The position numbers were made by a program, and so were the translations under genes. Below, piece after piece: positions 49,101-58,959 of a stretch of DNA of 64,000 bases (position 1 is the first letter of the stretch; every line of letters begins with the position of its first letter). The notes under the pieces are model-generated. The model had not been told where the DNA came from. It worked only from the letters and a program-made list of their open reading frames with translations, and did no database searches. Where the stretch lies: NCBI GenBank assembly GCA_034359265.1, contig CP136891.1, positions 64,828,001 to 64,892,000 on the forward strand, in the 5' to 3' direction. The stretch is from Canna indica (lineage: Eukaryota > Streptophyta > Magnoliopsida > Zingiberales > Cannaceae).

Positions 49101-52100
49101 ACCTTGGTACACAAGTATATTATAAAACATTTGAAACTTATTCAGATATTCTGATGCACAATAGAATAATGAACAACCAATGTGTAACTGAATCAATTTT
49201 TTTTAGTATATATTAAATTTATATTATAACTTTATTGATTTTTAATTTTTCTCGTGATGAATTATTTCATATTTGGTAATGTCATTAAAAAAGTACATGC
49301 AATTTATTAATTTTTTAAATTAAGTTATGTATAAATGTCTTTACTAGGATGATAAGTAAAAAGGTACTAACCTTTTATCAAATTGTCTATACATATATCT
49401 TTCACCTATCAATATTGAGAAAAGAACTGTTTTCTTTTTAATTTCAGCATCTTCATGTTTTACCTCATAATTTTTTTTATCTTCATCATTATACTTAATT
49501 TATGATTACATGCCGTTGCAACTATCCTTGACATATTTAATAATTGATAATATTCATCAAGTCTTGCTTCTTATGCTTTTAAATTATATATATTTTATAA
49601 CTATTGACTTTTCTATTATCTTTTAAATGGTTAAAAAGACATGTATATAGCTTTGAATCATACAATTTTGCTTTTCTTAGTTCATTTTGTATGATTATTG
49701 AAAAATCAATATATTTTTCATTTCTATGGGTTTATTATATTTGTTTTTAAATTTGATTTTTACCATATAAAAATTTCTATTTATTAAACTTTCACCTGTC
49801 TTTATTTTAATTGCTAAAAATCTAATATATTAATTTATTTTTTGTTAGCTTTTTTAATTTTATGATTTTACCATTGAAGATACTACTCTCCATAAATTAT
49901 TTTTTTATTCTTTTCATTGAAATAATAATACTACTACTACTGCTACTACTACTAATAATAATAAACTACTACTGCTACTACTAACACTACTACTTTAATT
50001 AATTTTACATTTTTCTTAGACTCAATCTTTTTCATATAGAAAAACATATTGACATTACCTTTACATTTTTATTGAAGTTTTACTATTTATATCACTTTTG
50101 TTTTTTATCTAGACAAACATATTATTTGTTTAAGGATAACATTTCATAATTTTAGTTAATAACATTTTTTGTTACTATTAAATTCAATTCTTTTTAAAAT
50201 TATTGAATATGTTTATAGTTAATTTATTTATTTTGGTCATATCTTTGGTTTTTCAATTTAAAACTATGTTTTTATTTAATTTTATAAATTATTAAATATA
50301 GGTCTTATTTGGTTGACATGGGAAGGAATTTCGTGCAAAAACTCATATTTCTCATGAATTAACTTTCTACATGTTTTTTTCGGAAGTAATAAAAAAGTGT
50401 TTGGTTGACATTAGTACTTTCCATAAAGTACACATCAAATGTCTAATATACTCTTCTTTTTATAAATTAATATTTTTTATTTTTTATATACATTAGTATA
50501 TTTTGGAAAAAAATAATTTATAATTGTAAATTAATATTTTAACACACACATATATATATATATATAAATTGAATACGTTGAGAACTTATTAATTATTTAG
50601 TATCATAATGTTGGCAACATCAAGTATGCACGAAAGATAAGTTACTTTCCGCATTTTACAAGAAGTTGTGCTTTCAAGAATGTTGTACTTGCAAAATGCA
50701 AAAAAGTGTGTCAACCAAAGAATGTCTTTTTTTATCTACTTTCTAAAAAATACAACTTCATGCAGAAAGTTGTGTCAACCAAAGGAGATCATTGTCTTAT
50801 TTTCAAATAAAAAAAATTATATTGTTTGTGAGGATATATTTTTTATTAGTACAATTTATGATTATATTTTTTAATTCTTTATATAGACTTTTCACTATTA
50901 TTAATTTATATATCCATTATTACTTTTAAAACAATGTTTTATATTTAATTCATTTTATGTGAAAAATGTGAATTATAATATTAAATATATAATTTAGTTT
51001 TATAGTTGCCTTGATTTTAAATTTATTGTAGAAATCATTGCCTTTTAATTGTTTTAATTATTAATTATAATAATTTTAACGATTTTTTATATATTTTGCA
51101 GTCTTTAGTCTTTTGATAAATAAAACTTCATGGTTACATAGCCATCTATTTTTAATTGTATAACAGTTTTAAAAATTTTCATTGTAGAGTATTTATCGGA
51201 CAAATATATAAAATAATTAATTCAATTGAGCTAAAAGAAGAGTGAAAATGAGGCATAATTATAAGATTTTTTTTAAAAATTATTTATTTAATTTTTATCT
51301 TTTTTATCAATATGATATAACTTTTTAATATATTTTGAAATTATTTTTAATAAAATTTTGAAAAAAGTAACTTTGCTCAATCTTATTTTAATTTATATTT
51401 AAATTAATTTTATCTATTTGAATTATTTTTTTAAAAAAATATTTATTTACTTTTTCTTAAGTATTATGTTTTATTAAAAAATGCAACTATTTTCTTTTAA
51501 TAAAAAAAATATTATGCTGCGTTCAGTATACCATTTCACTAAAACAAAATATTATTTATTATTATATTTTATCATAACAATATACAAGTACATTTTGGGT
51601 ATGGTGTATTCATTAATTCTAGTTTTGGTAAAAAAGTTCCATTTTTGGTAAAATTGGAACATTTCATTTGTAAAAAAATTAACATTCTTCAAATGAATTA
51701 TTAAATATATGATTTTTGTTAGTTATTTTTTGACTATTGATAATGCATATATTTTTATTAATATTGTTTTAAATCAAATATTATTCATTATTTTGAAATA
51801 ATTATAAATATTGATAGTAACTCACTGTTCAAATTATTTATTAAAAAGTGTTATTCTCAATTTTGTACAAATTAGCTATAACTTATTATTAGTTCGTTCA
51901 TTATTTATACATAATCACACGGTATGCCGGTTTTTGATTGAAACTTTGTACCAGTAAATAATTTAAATTAAAATCACATGTATGCCCCATAACTTTAATT
52001 TCACAAATGAAACATGGTGAAGATTTGGTACGAGGTGACAAATGTTTATTTTTTCATCCAGGACATTTGTTACGACCCGCTTGATGGGATAATTGACCTA

Positions 52101-55100
52101 TCAACTTCGTAGACCAACCTATTGACCTAATTAAAATGCTTAAGCTGAATTTGATGGTAGCACACCCATCAAGCCTTATAAGCTAACACCACATCCAATA
52201 TACTCTCGATGTGGACTAAACCGGGGTATTACAATCTCCCCCACTTATGTCTTAACATCCTCGTCAAGATCCAACTCCAGTCTAACACATAGCCCAGAAT
52301 CACACCCAAGTCGGCGGCATGTGAGGCCTAGCCTAGTAGCGGGCTCCACCCCATCACCCGGGCAACCCTTTTTCGCATAGGCTCCCTTACCATGCCTAGG
52401 ACTAGGTCCTGCTCTGATACCATTTATTACAACCCGCTTGATGGGATAACTAACCCATCAACTTCATAGACCAACCTACTGGCCTAATTAAAATGCTTAA
52501 GATGAAGTTGATGGTAGTACACCCATCAAGCCTTATAAGCTAACACCACATCCAACATACTCCCGATGTGGGACTAAACCAGGGTATTACAACAATATTA
52601 TATATAAATAGGTGAAAGTGCTATTAATATTATTCAAATTGAAGAATCAAAAGTTAGATTGCCTAGTTAACAAATATGGATAAAAAATATTTACTTCAAA
52701 AAGTTACATAGGATGCATGATATGCTACCAAATCTAGAACTAGTGGAAGGTTAATAATAATGTCTCGTTTGGTTGACACACCTTATTGCAGAAAGTTGTA
52801 CTTCTCGGTAAGTAGGGGTGGAAATAGGCCAGACGGCCTGGCCTGGCCTGGCTAGTTTAAAAAACAAACCAGGCCAAGGCTTTGAAATGGACATGTTTTC
52901 TTTATCAGGCCAGGCCTAGGCTCAATTTAAAGCCTATTGAGCTTGATAGGTCGGTCTGGGCCGTTAAGGTGATGTATATATAAATATATAAAATATAAAA
53001 TATTATTTTATTACATATTTACATTACAATTATTTTAATGTAATAACTAATATTATTTTAATTTAATAAAACACAGACCACAAGTCACAAGCCAGACCAA
53101 TATTTTATATTGGAAGCAGACTTTGTTAACAGGCCACGGGTAGGCCAATGAACAGGCCAGGCTCAGGCCAAAATTTAAGCCTATAACAAGCCAGGCCTAG
53201 TCCAATTTTCTACCATATAGGCCTGGCCTGTTTCCACCCCTATCGGTAAGTAGCTAAAACAGCCATTGTTTGGTTGACACACTAAATGCATTAACTACAA
53301 CTTCCTTATTAAGTGCAACTTTGAAGTAACTTACCTAGGTCCCCTTAGGTAAGTAGCACTTCCTGCATTGTATTTGAAAGAAAAAGTCAATTTTATTCTT
53401 ATATTTGCATTTAATGCAACTTTTATAACTTGCGTTGTCCCTACATTATGAGATTAGGTAATCCATGAATTCTTTACCTATTTATTTTATTTTAATTTAT
53501 TTTTAGCAAAATATGTAATTCTTTTTATCATATTAACTACAATTAAAAATTACTTTTTTCCTATATAATAAAGTATATATTATATTGATTATATATTATA
53601 TATGAAAAATTATATTATATTTTACATATGTATGTTAAAATATTAATTTAAATTAAATTTGTTTGTTCCATATATACTAATACATATAAATTAAAATATT
53701 AATTTATAAAAAAAATATATTGGTCATTTGATATATACTTCCTAGTAAGTACTCATGTCAACCAAACATGTTTGGTGGGAAGTTGCACTTTCTATGAATT
53801 AACTTCTTGTCAACCAAACAATTTTTTGATATTTTTCGGGAAATATATTGGGAAGTTAATTCATGAGAATTACAACTTTTCGCAGGCAATTACTTCTAAT
53901 GTCAATCAAACAAGACCTAAGTTTTATTTATGCTTGTATATGTTGGGAAGATAGAATTGGAGCTAACCTAGGCATTTTTGGCTTTGTGCCTAGATGAAGT
54001 TTCAAGAAGGAAACTTGATTTAGGAACTTGAAAAGATGGTCTCAAGACCTTGCATTAAAGAAGGTCACGAAGTATTGGCGGAGTTGTTTTGATGCTTAAG
54101 TTTGTAATGAGCCAAGGTTTCTATCCCCTAACTTGAGAGAGCCTCCTTTAATAGGGACTCAACTAACAATTTAGGCAACTAAGGCATAATCTTGGTCCAA
54201 GTCATGATTGACTAGCAATAGTATGATTTTTAAGTGGGTTAACTACTAATTAGAAAACCCGAGAAGGATACATTGATGCGTTTTAAACCACAAGGGGGCA
54301 AAGTGAAAGCACTCGAACCACATGGAAGTAAACATTAATTAATCCTTAATTTTTATTACATTTTTATTTTATACGTGAGCAATATGTGTCTTTTAAAAAA
54401 ATATGTTCATTAATTTTAGATTATTTAAATCTTAATGTACAACTTGAGGTATTGATATCACATCACTATTTAAGTGGGGTCAAGGTAACAACTCTACTAG
54501 GGTTGATCATTGTGCTCTTACCAAGATCAAGGAAAACCACCTAGAGCTAAGCTTCACAGAAATTCCCTTATAAAATAGGGGAGATGTTCCTTAGTAAGAG
54601 ATTCATAATTTGGCTCACCTCTTTATTCGCCTTAGGCTGTTTTGAGGCTGTACTCTTGGCCAATTCTCTAGGAGCTTATCTTCTACAAGTTTTTAAGAGC
54701 ATTCCTTTAATTTCCTTAGTTGAGTTTCCTTATTTGAGAAGGAGAGGACCATATATTTCTTTGATCATGTATTCAATTCGTGCAATATGATCGAGATGGA
54801 AGACTAATATTGGATTTAATTTGGATTAAACAGAACTTCGTTGGGGTGTTTGGTTGGATGAAATATATAAGGAATGGAATAGTATTCTTGATGCCCCACC
54901 TATTCCTTTATTTGATTGCAATTTTTTTCTTTAAAATTAAACTAAACCATGTATTAATTTAAGGAGATGTTTGGTTAGATGAAACAAAATTATAAGAAAT
55001 AGGAATGGGTAGGAACTAAGAAGGAAAATGACCAAAATATCATTCGTTGTCTTATCTATTCATTATCCATTAGAAATAGTTCTCCTTGTTTTATCTATTC

Positions 55101-56944
55101 TTTATGACCCTCTTGTCAAAAAATTGCATAAAGAATAGATAAAACAAGGAGAACTATTTCTAATGGATAATGAATAGATAAGACAACGAATGATATTTTG
55201 GTCATTTTCCTTCTTAGTTCCTACCCATTCCTATTCCTTATAATTTTGTTTCATCTAACCAAACATCTCCTTAAATTAATACATGGTTTAGTTTAATTTT
55301 AAAGAAAACTCTGGATTAGGTTTGTTTTGGGTTAAAGAGAACTCTAGATTAATACTGGATTTGATTTGGCTCAATGATCAATATTGGTATTGGATTTGAT
55401 TGTCATAAATAAATTGTCAAGCAATTCTTCTTTTTGAGCTTCTAATTAGATTGGAGAAATTATGGAGAATGCTGGTATGATATATTTCGAAATAAAACCT
55501 ATTTACACTAAATTGATTAATTTATATTTTGCAACTATGAACCATCTGATTAGATTGATACGTTACAATTATTGATGGACATTATTTTGGGGTTTTCTGT
55601 CTACGTCACAATATGTATGGATTTAATTGAAAGAACTATTTTTGAGTTCTTATATAATGACTTGAACCAAATTAATTTACTCTGTGTTGATTGCACCCAT
55701 TAAACTTCTTATTTTTCTCTCATTCATATGCTTTTAATATTATTCTTTCTCTACATTCTTTAAACTTTCATGTTTTACTTCAACCCATATTTTGTTCTAT
55801 AGCTTTCATGCTTATGTTATATATCAATAAATGTAGATCCTCTGCATGCTTATCATAAAGCTTTAAGATTTTATCAATAAGGTATAGCTCTCTGTAGTTC
55901 ATTCAAGCTTGGTTATACCTTATTATATGACAGTTCTGTCCTCTCTTTTAGGAATTGTTCTGAAATTGCTTATCAATTCCTCTGGTCAACCTTCTTGTGA
56001 TATGAGTAATTTCAGTTCAATTAATAGTAAATACTGTTTTCCTGTCATCTATGAAAAGCTTGCTTTTTTCTGACATGGTAACGATTCCTTTGTCTAAATT
56101 TTAATGCAAGAAACTTGTCTTGGTAGAAGGTTGAGTTATTTTGTCATATAAATAAGGAAACTCTGCACCAGAAAAGTTCCCCATCACATGAGAAAATATG
56201 ATATCAATTTTGTGTAGACAATGTTCATTGATTGGTTTCATCAAGTCCATAGTTTGGCAGCTGGTCTTTTACAACTGAGGCGATCATATATATTGGCCAG
56301 GCACAGAACTCTACTTAAATCTTTTGTTGCAGGTTCAACCATCAAATGATAAGGTTTCAGGGAACAAGAGGAAAGGTACATCAACTGTAGGAAAATCCAA
56401 GAAAGCCCAGGACTGGAGTTGTGCTATCTGCCAGGTTAATGCAACCAGCGAATCGTCTTTGAATATTCATCTTCAGGGGAAGAAACACGCCAAGGCAGCA
56501 GCACTTGCATCTAAGAAAGCAAGGATTTGCCCGAACAGCAAGAGCAATCTGAGACCGGAGGTAGCAGCTGCCAGTAAGGTGGGTGGTGAGCCCAATAATA
56601 TGCGCAGGACTGTGAAGATTCAAGTAGATGGGAAACTGCATGAAGTGCTGCGCAATGGGGATTTATTTTGGTGTGAACTATGCGATGTGCATTGCAACAC
56701 CACTATCATGATTGTAACTCATCTTAATGGGAAGAAACACATTGCAAACTTAAAGGAGTCCGAGAAAGCTTCAAGTCCAGCTCGAGCTACCTCATCCCAA
56801 ACACGCGGGAAAGAAATTTTGAAGGACTTGGCAGCTTTTAATGAAGCGCTTGTTGATACTAAAGATGAAAGCACTGTGGAAAAGGATGACGAAGAAGTGT
56901 TCAATAGCACAAAGACAGAAGATGGTGGAACAAAAAGCAACTAA
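42993..56944 (+). CDS. Two-finger U1-type C2H2 zinc-finger protein (three exons)
   Basis: Exons 42993-43104, 43197-43606 and 56333-56944 join in frame with GT-AG introns to give a predicted 377 residues. The N-terminus (1-60) is Pro- and Ser-rich with a SFSDLGYFREQALR segment. Residues about 60-95 form a charged helix with EMIREEMLKEAAERRILEEE. Finger 1 has Cys204, Cys207, His220 and His226; finger 2 has Cys288, Cys291, His304 and His310. Both fit C-x2-C-x12-H-x5-H with GKKH at the end, the U1-type (matrin-like) pattern. The tail is acidic. Proteins with this finger type usually bind RNA or double-stranded RNA in the nucleus; the exact role here is not known. All exons are intact. The start codon was chosen because it opens the only frame that joins exon 2; its context is CTCATGG. 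Confidence 0.88.
43197..43606 (+). CDS. Exon 2 of the zinc-finger gene
   Basis: The acceptor is ATCTCTAG before CCGGCTTC and the donor is GCGGAG before GTGAAT. Intron 1 is 92 bases. The exon codes for residues 38-174 including the charged helix. Together exons 1 and 2 have 522 coding bases, so the next junction is in phase 0. An upstream AG at 43161-43162 is a possible alternative acceptor but would change the frame. Confidence 0.85.
44690..46882. repeat. 2.2-kb inverted repeat (foldback) in intron 2
   Basis: 44690-45760 and 45775-46882 are inverted copies with perhaps 80-85 percent identity by eye, separated by a 14-base loop. The inner 29 bases on each side (GGATAGT outward on the left, ACTATCC on the right) match almost perfectly. 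The arms hold words such as TTCGTGGCTA and GTTAATGAA, a TTATCCCCCA stretch, and a GTTTCAGTTTATATTTTTG outer part. No protein is encoded. No clean TSD was found at the outer ends. It may be a foldback transposon or an inverted duplication of an older element. Confidence 0.85.
47215..47400. repeat. Short repeats around ACTGTTGAAGCAACA
   Basis: Five or six pieces such as GAAGCAACACTGTTGA(G/A) and TCAACTTGAAGCA(T/A)GGCT alternate inside the hAT element. Confidence 0.65.
47440..47750. repeat. GC-rich tandem repeat, about 27-30-bp units
   Basis: Two linked arrays lie inside the hAT element. One is of CGCGACTGTG(T/C)(T/C)GGCGAGGCGGAG units (47460-47580) and one of GAGAGGAGAAG(A/T)CGCGAGCGA units (47575-47730). 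GC content is far above the surroundings. Confidence 0.8.
48524..48581. repeat. 28-bp tandem duplication
   Basis: Two identical 28-base units (48524-48551 and 48554-48581) are separated by two bases. Confidence 0.9.
49921..49995. repeat. Trinucleotide (ACT/AAT)n microsatellite
   Basis: An imperfect array of CTA and AATA-type triplets with a few CTG interruptions, in intron 2. Confidence 0.85.
52068..52591 (-). mobile_element. TRIM (miniature LTR retrotransposon), complete
   Basis: Two direct repeats, 52068-52233 (166 bp) and 52425-52591 (167 bp), flank a 191-bp inside. Read on the minus strand each LTR starts TGTAATACCC and ends near CGGGTCGTAACA. The primer-binding site TGGTATCAGAGC lies on the minus strand at 52411-52422, two bases after the 5' LTR, complementary to the 3' end of plant initiator Met tRNA. 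The polypurine tract AAGTGGGGGAGAT lies at 52234-52246, directly before the 3' LTR. The 5-bp flanks ACATT and ACAAT agree at four bases. There is no coding sequence. The LTRs differ at about a dozen places, so the insertion is not very recent. It sits in intron 2. Confidence 0.93.
52411..52422 (-). other. TRIM primer-binding site (initiator Met tRNA type)
   Basis: The minus strand reads TGGTATCAGAGC, the standard plant primer-binding site for initiator Met tRNA. Two bases separate it from the LTR. Confidence 0.9.
52813..53242. mobile_element. hAT-type miniature element with 8-bp TSD
   Basis: The element is 430 bp. It starts TAGGGGTGGAAATAGGCC and ends GGCCTGTTTCCACCCCTA, inverted relatives. 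A perfect 8-bp direct repeat, TCGGTAAG, flanks it at 52805-52812 and 53243-53250. The inside is rich in GGCCTGGCC and GGCCAGGC words. No transposase. It lies in intron 2 and split an older GTTTGGTTGACA repeat. Confidence 0.94.
54925..55308. repeat. Near-perfect hairpin with 182-bp arms in intron 2
   Basis: 54925-55106 and 55127-55308 are reverse complements over 182 bases with one mismatch (AAGAAAT against AAGGAAT), around a 20-base loop. The arms include GGAGATGTTTGGTTAGATGA and AGGAATGGGTAGGAACTAAG. Such a transcript would fold into a very stable double strand. It lies in intron 2 of the zinc-finger gene, so it would be in the pre-mRNA whichever strand is read. A related piece (GGTGTTTGGTTGGATGAAAT) lies just upstream at 54845. 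No TSD was found at the outer ends. Confidence 0.95.
56333..56944 (+). CDS. Exon 3 of the zinc-finger gene
   Basis: The acceptor is CTTTTGTTGCAG and the stop is TAA at 56942-56944. It codes for residues 175-377 with both zinc fingers, a basic stretch NKRKGTSTVGKSKK before finger 1, and an acidic Glu- and Asp-rich end. The codons are intact and unlike the surrounding AT-rich non-coding DNA. A frame opening nine bases upstream of the acceptor is continuous but includes intron sequence. Confidence 0.92.
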   Translation, partial: VQPSNDKVSGNKRKGTSTVGKSKKAQDWSCAICQVNATSESSLNIHLQGKKHAKAAALASKKARICPNSKSNLRPEVAAASKVGGEPNNMRRTVKIQVDGKLHEVLRNGDLFWCELCDVHCNTTIMIVTHLNGKKHIANLKESEKASSPARATSSQTRGKEILKDLAAFNEALVDTKDESTVEKDDEEVFNSTKTEDGGTKSN

Positions 56945-57482
56945 CTGTTCATGCAGCGCTGCTGGTGTTGATACTGAAACTAGTAGATAGTTCATAGTTG
57001 AGATCAAAAGTGATAGGCTGAAAACTTTGTGACTTTCCTAAGAAAGTATATCTATATGCTTGTTATTCGCTGGACTCACTCTTATTTATGAGGCATGATG
57101 ACATCAAATATTTTTGTTTATATTAGTGGATTTTTGCAGAGGCTTCTTTTGTTTGACATATTGACATGGCACGATGACATGAATAGAAACAAACATTTTT
57201 AACAGTGCATTATCAATACTTTTAATGCTAACTTAATGATCAATTACTAGCTATAATTAAATTCTTATAATTTGTGAATTTGATTAATATTGTGTGAAAA
57301 TTAAAAATTGTTCAGAATTTAGATTCAAATAAAAAAAAAGTTTAATTGTGGTATTAGCTCATTAACACATCACTTAATCAATATAATCTTTTTTATTTAT
57401 CTCATCATGCCATGCTAGCAAGTTAATACTATGTTGATAAATGTTTATATTTATGTTCTCAAAATATTTAGAATGAATTTGG
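56945..57482 (+). other. 3' flank of the zinc-finger gene
   Basis: Likely 3' UTR followed by AT-rich spacer. No clear AATAAA lies within the first 200 bases. A TTTTTTATTTATCTCATC stretch lies near 57389. No further gene is seen. Confidence 0.4.
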
Positions 57483-58030
57483 TAGGGGTGTGCATGGGTA
57501 CTACTCAGAACCAGTTGGAACTGACCTGATTGGGTAGGTTTCGGATAGATCCGAATTAAATTTGGGTAAGATTTGGGATAAAACTTTAGGAATCAGTTAA
57601 AATCGGTTCTGGGTCCAACACATTGGGTACTCGAAATTAGAACTAGAATCAGTTTTCGAAACCTGCATTTTGAAACCTGTTCATTTACATGTTCCAATAG
57701 GCTACATGTTGGAACCTGTACAATTACAAGTTCCAACAGGAACCCGTTCATTTATAAGTTTTAGAACAAGTTTCAACAGGGTACTCGAAATTTATACCAT
57801 GGAATTTGTATATGAACAGGTTCCAACAGGGTACCCGGAATCGGAATCGGAACCTGTGGTTCCGGGTAGGGTCCGGTTCCATGTTCCAACAAGGTAGGGT
57901 CCGATTCAAAAACCTAAGAACCGATCCTATACATGGTAGAGTCCGGTTCCAAAACCTAAGAACCGATCCTATATAGGGTAGGGTCCGGGTATCATGAAAA
58001 GTACAAGGTACCTAGACCCGCTCACCCCTA
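57483..58030. mobile_element. hAT-type miniature element with 8-bp TSD
   Basis: The element is 548 bp. It starts TAGGGGTGTGCATGGGTAC and ends CTAGACCCGCTCACCCCTA, inverted relatives. A perfect 8-bp direct repeat, GAATTTGG, flanks it at 57475-57482 and 58031-58038. The inside repeats GGTTCCAACAGGGTACC-like words and GGTAGGGTCCGG. An open frame at 57670-57897 is made by the repeats. It lies about 540 bases after the zinc-finger stop codon. Confidence 0.94.
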
Positions 58031-58038
58031 GAATTTGG

Positions 58039-58583
58039 TAAAGCTGACAAAAAAGAAAAACACTATAGAAAAAGCCAGCGGATAGTAAGAAGTTTGCAAT
58101 AGAAGCTGCTAGGGAGTAGATTGTTGGGTTATCCCTCGAATTTGGAGGAAGAATTGGGCTCAATTTTATTGAGCTTTTATCGGGTTTTAATAGGTCCAAG
58201 ACTCCAACTTTGTGAGGGTTTTGTTTGAGCCAAAAGGAGCATATTAGTAGCAGAATTGGATATAGAAAACTGTAGCAACAACCAGCGGAAAATAATAGAG
58301 AAATAGAGCAAATTTTTTGTGCGACTAGAGCAAGATCTAGCCCTGACCGGGACGTTAAATCAACTCCGATCAGCACAAAATTTTGACAAAGGCTTTAACA
58401 CTCATGGGACTAAATTCTGAACAATCATAATTTCGTTTTCAACTATGTAGGTCCTGTTTTGACTGAGTTTGTAATCCACCTTTCCCGGGTGACGAATTTC
58501 GATTTGGTGATCCAAGAGATTGTTGCTCTTGAGTTGGTTGATCCAAGGGCTTTCCCTAGATGAAAAACAATGTGTAATCTCCA
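58039..58583. other. Spacer, nothing recognised
   Basis: Moderate AT content with no domain that I can name. Two short minus-strand frames (58402-58584 and within 57969-58376) have no recognisable motif. Confidence 0.35.
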
Positions 58584-58959
58584 TTTTTTTTTAGATAAGA
58601 AGTCCTAGAATCTTATTCAAGAGATTTGAAAGATTAGAGGTTTGGGGGAGTGGGAAGGGGGGAAAGAAAATAAGAAAGAAGAAGAGAGTAAGCCCCAAGG
58701 ACTTCAACAATGAAAACACAAAATCCTAACAACGAGAACAACACTCCATGAAGGAAGCAACAACTGCATTTGTTGATTGAAAGGATGATCTCTTATTTCA
58801 GAACACTCGTGAGTTTCACTCGAACCATACAAACCAGCACCAAACCAAGGACAACTTCACTCTGGACATGAAAAGATTAGTATTTGAAAACCTGTGATTT
58901 ATTGCTGATAAGATAGGAACATAAGAAGCCTTAAACAAGAAAGGAAGCATTTCCCTCCA

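Larger units (their letters stand above)
48011..50298. other. AT-rich part of intron 2
   Basis: No supported frame. It contains a 28-bp tandem pair starting AGCTATTAAAAGAGGCATTA at 48524 and 48554, and a trinucleotide array at 49921-49995. Confidence 0.5.
50299..53919. repeat. Cluster of GTTTGGTTGACA repeats, with outer inverted ends
   Basis: The left end (50299 onward) reads TAGGTCTTATTTGGTTGACA. The right end (to 53919) is its inverted relative, with ATGTCAATCAAACAAGACC. Similarity extends over about 170 bases. Other copies of the family lie near 50655-50790, 52757-52812 and 53243-53400. TTGGTTGACA words are shared, with (T/C)TCATGAATTAACTT in the outer copies. No TSD or protein was found. 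It may be one 3.6-kb element or several miniature copies. Confidence 0.5.
43607..56332 (+). other. Intron 2 of the zinc-finger gene, 12.7 kb, full of elements
   Basis: The intron runs from GTGAATTACT to TTTTGTTGCAG. It holds a 2.2-kb inverted repeat (44690-46882), a hAT element (47049-48002), a TRIM (52068-52591), a hAT miniature element (52813-53242), repeats of a GTTTGGTTGACA family (50299-53919) and a hairpin (54925-55308). Between them, 43607-44689, 48011-50298 and 53920-54924 are AT-rich with no supported frame. I saw no further exon, though a small one cannot be excluded. Confidence 0.8.

Noticed and set aside
57670..57897. A 75-codon frame with repeated QVPTG words
   Set aside because: It is made by GGTTCCAACAGG repeats inside a hAT miniature element with perfect TSD.
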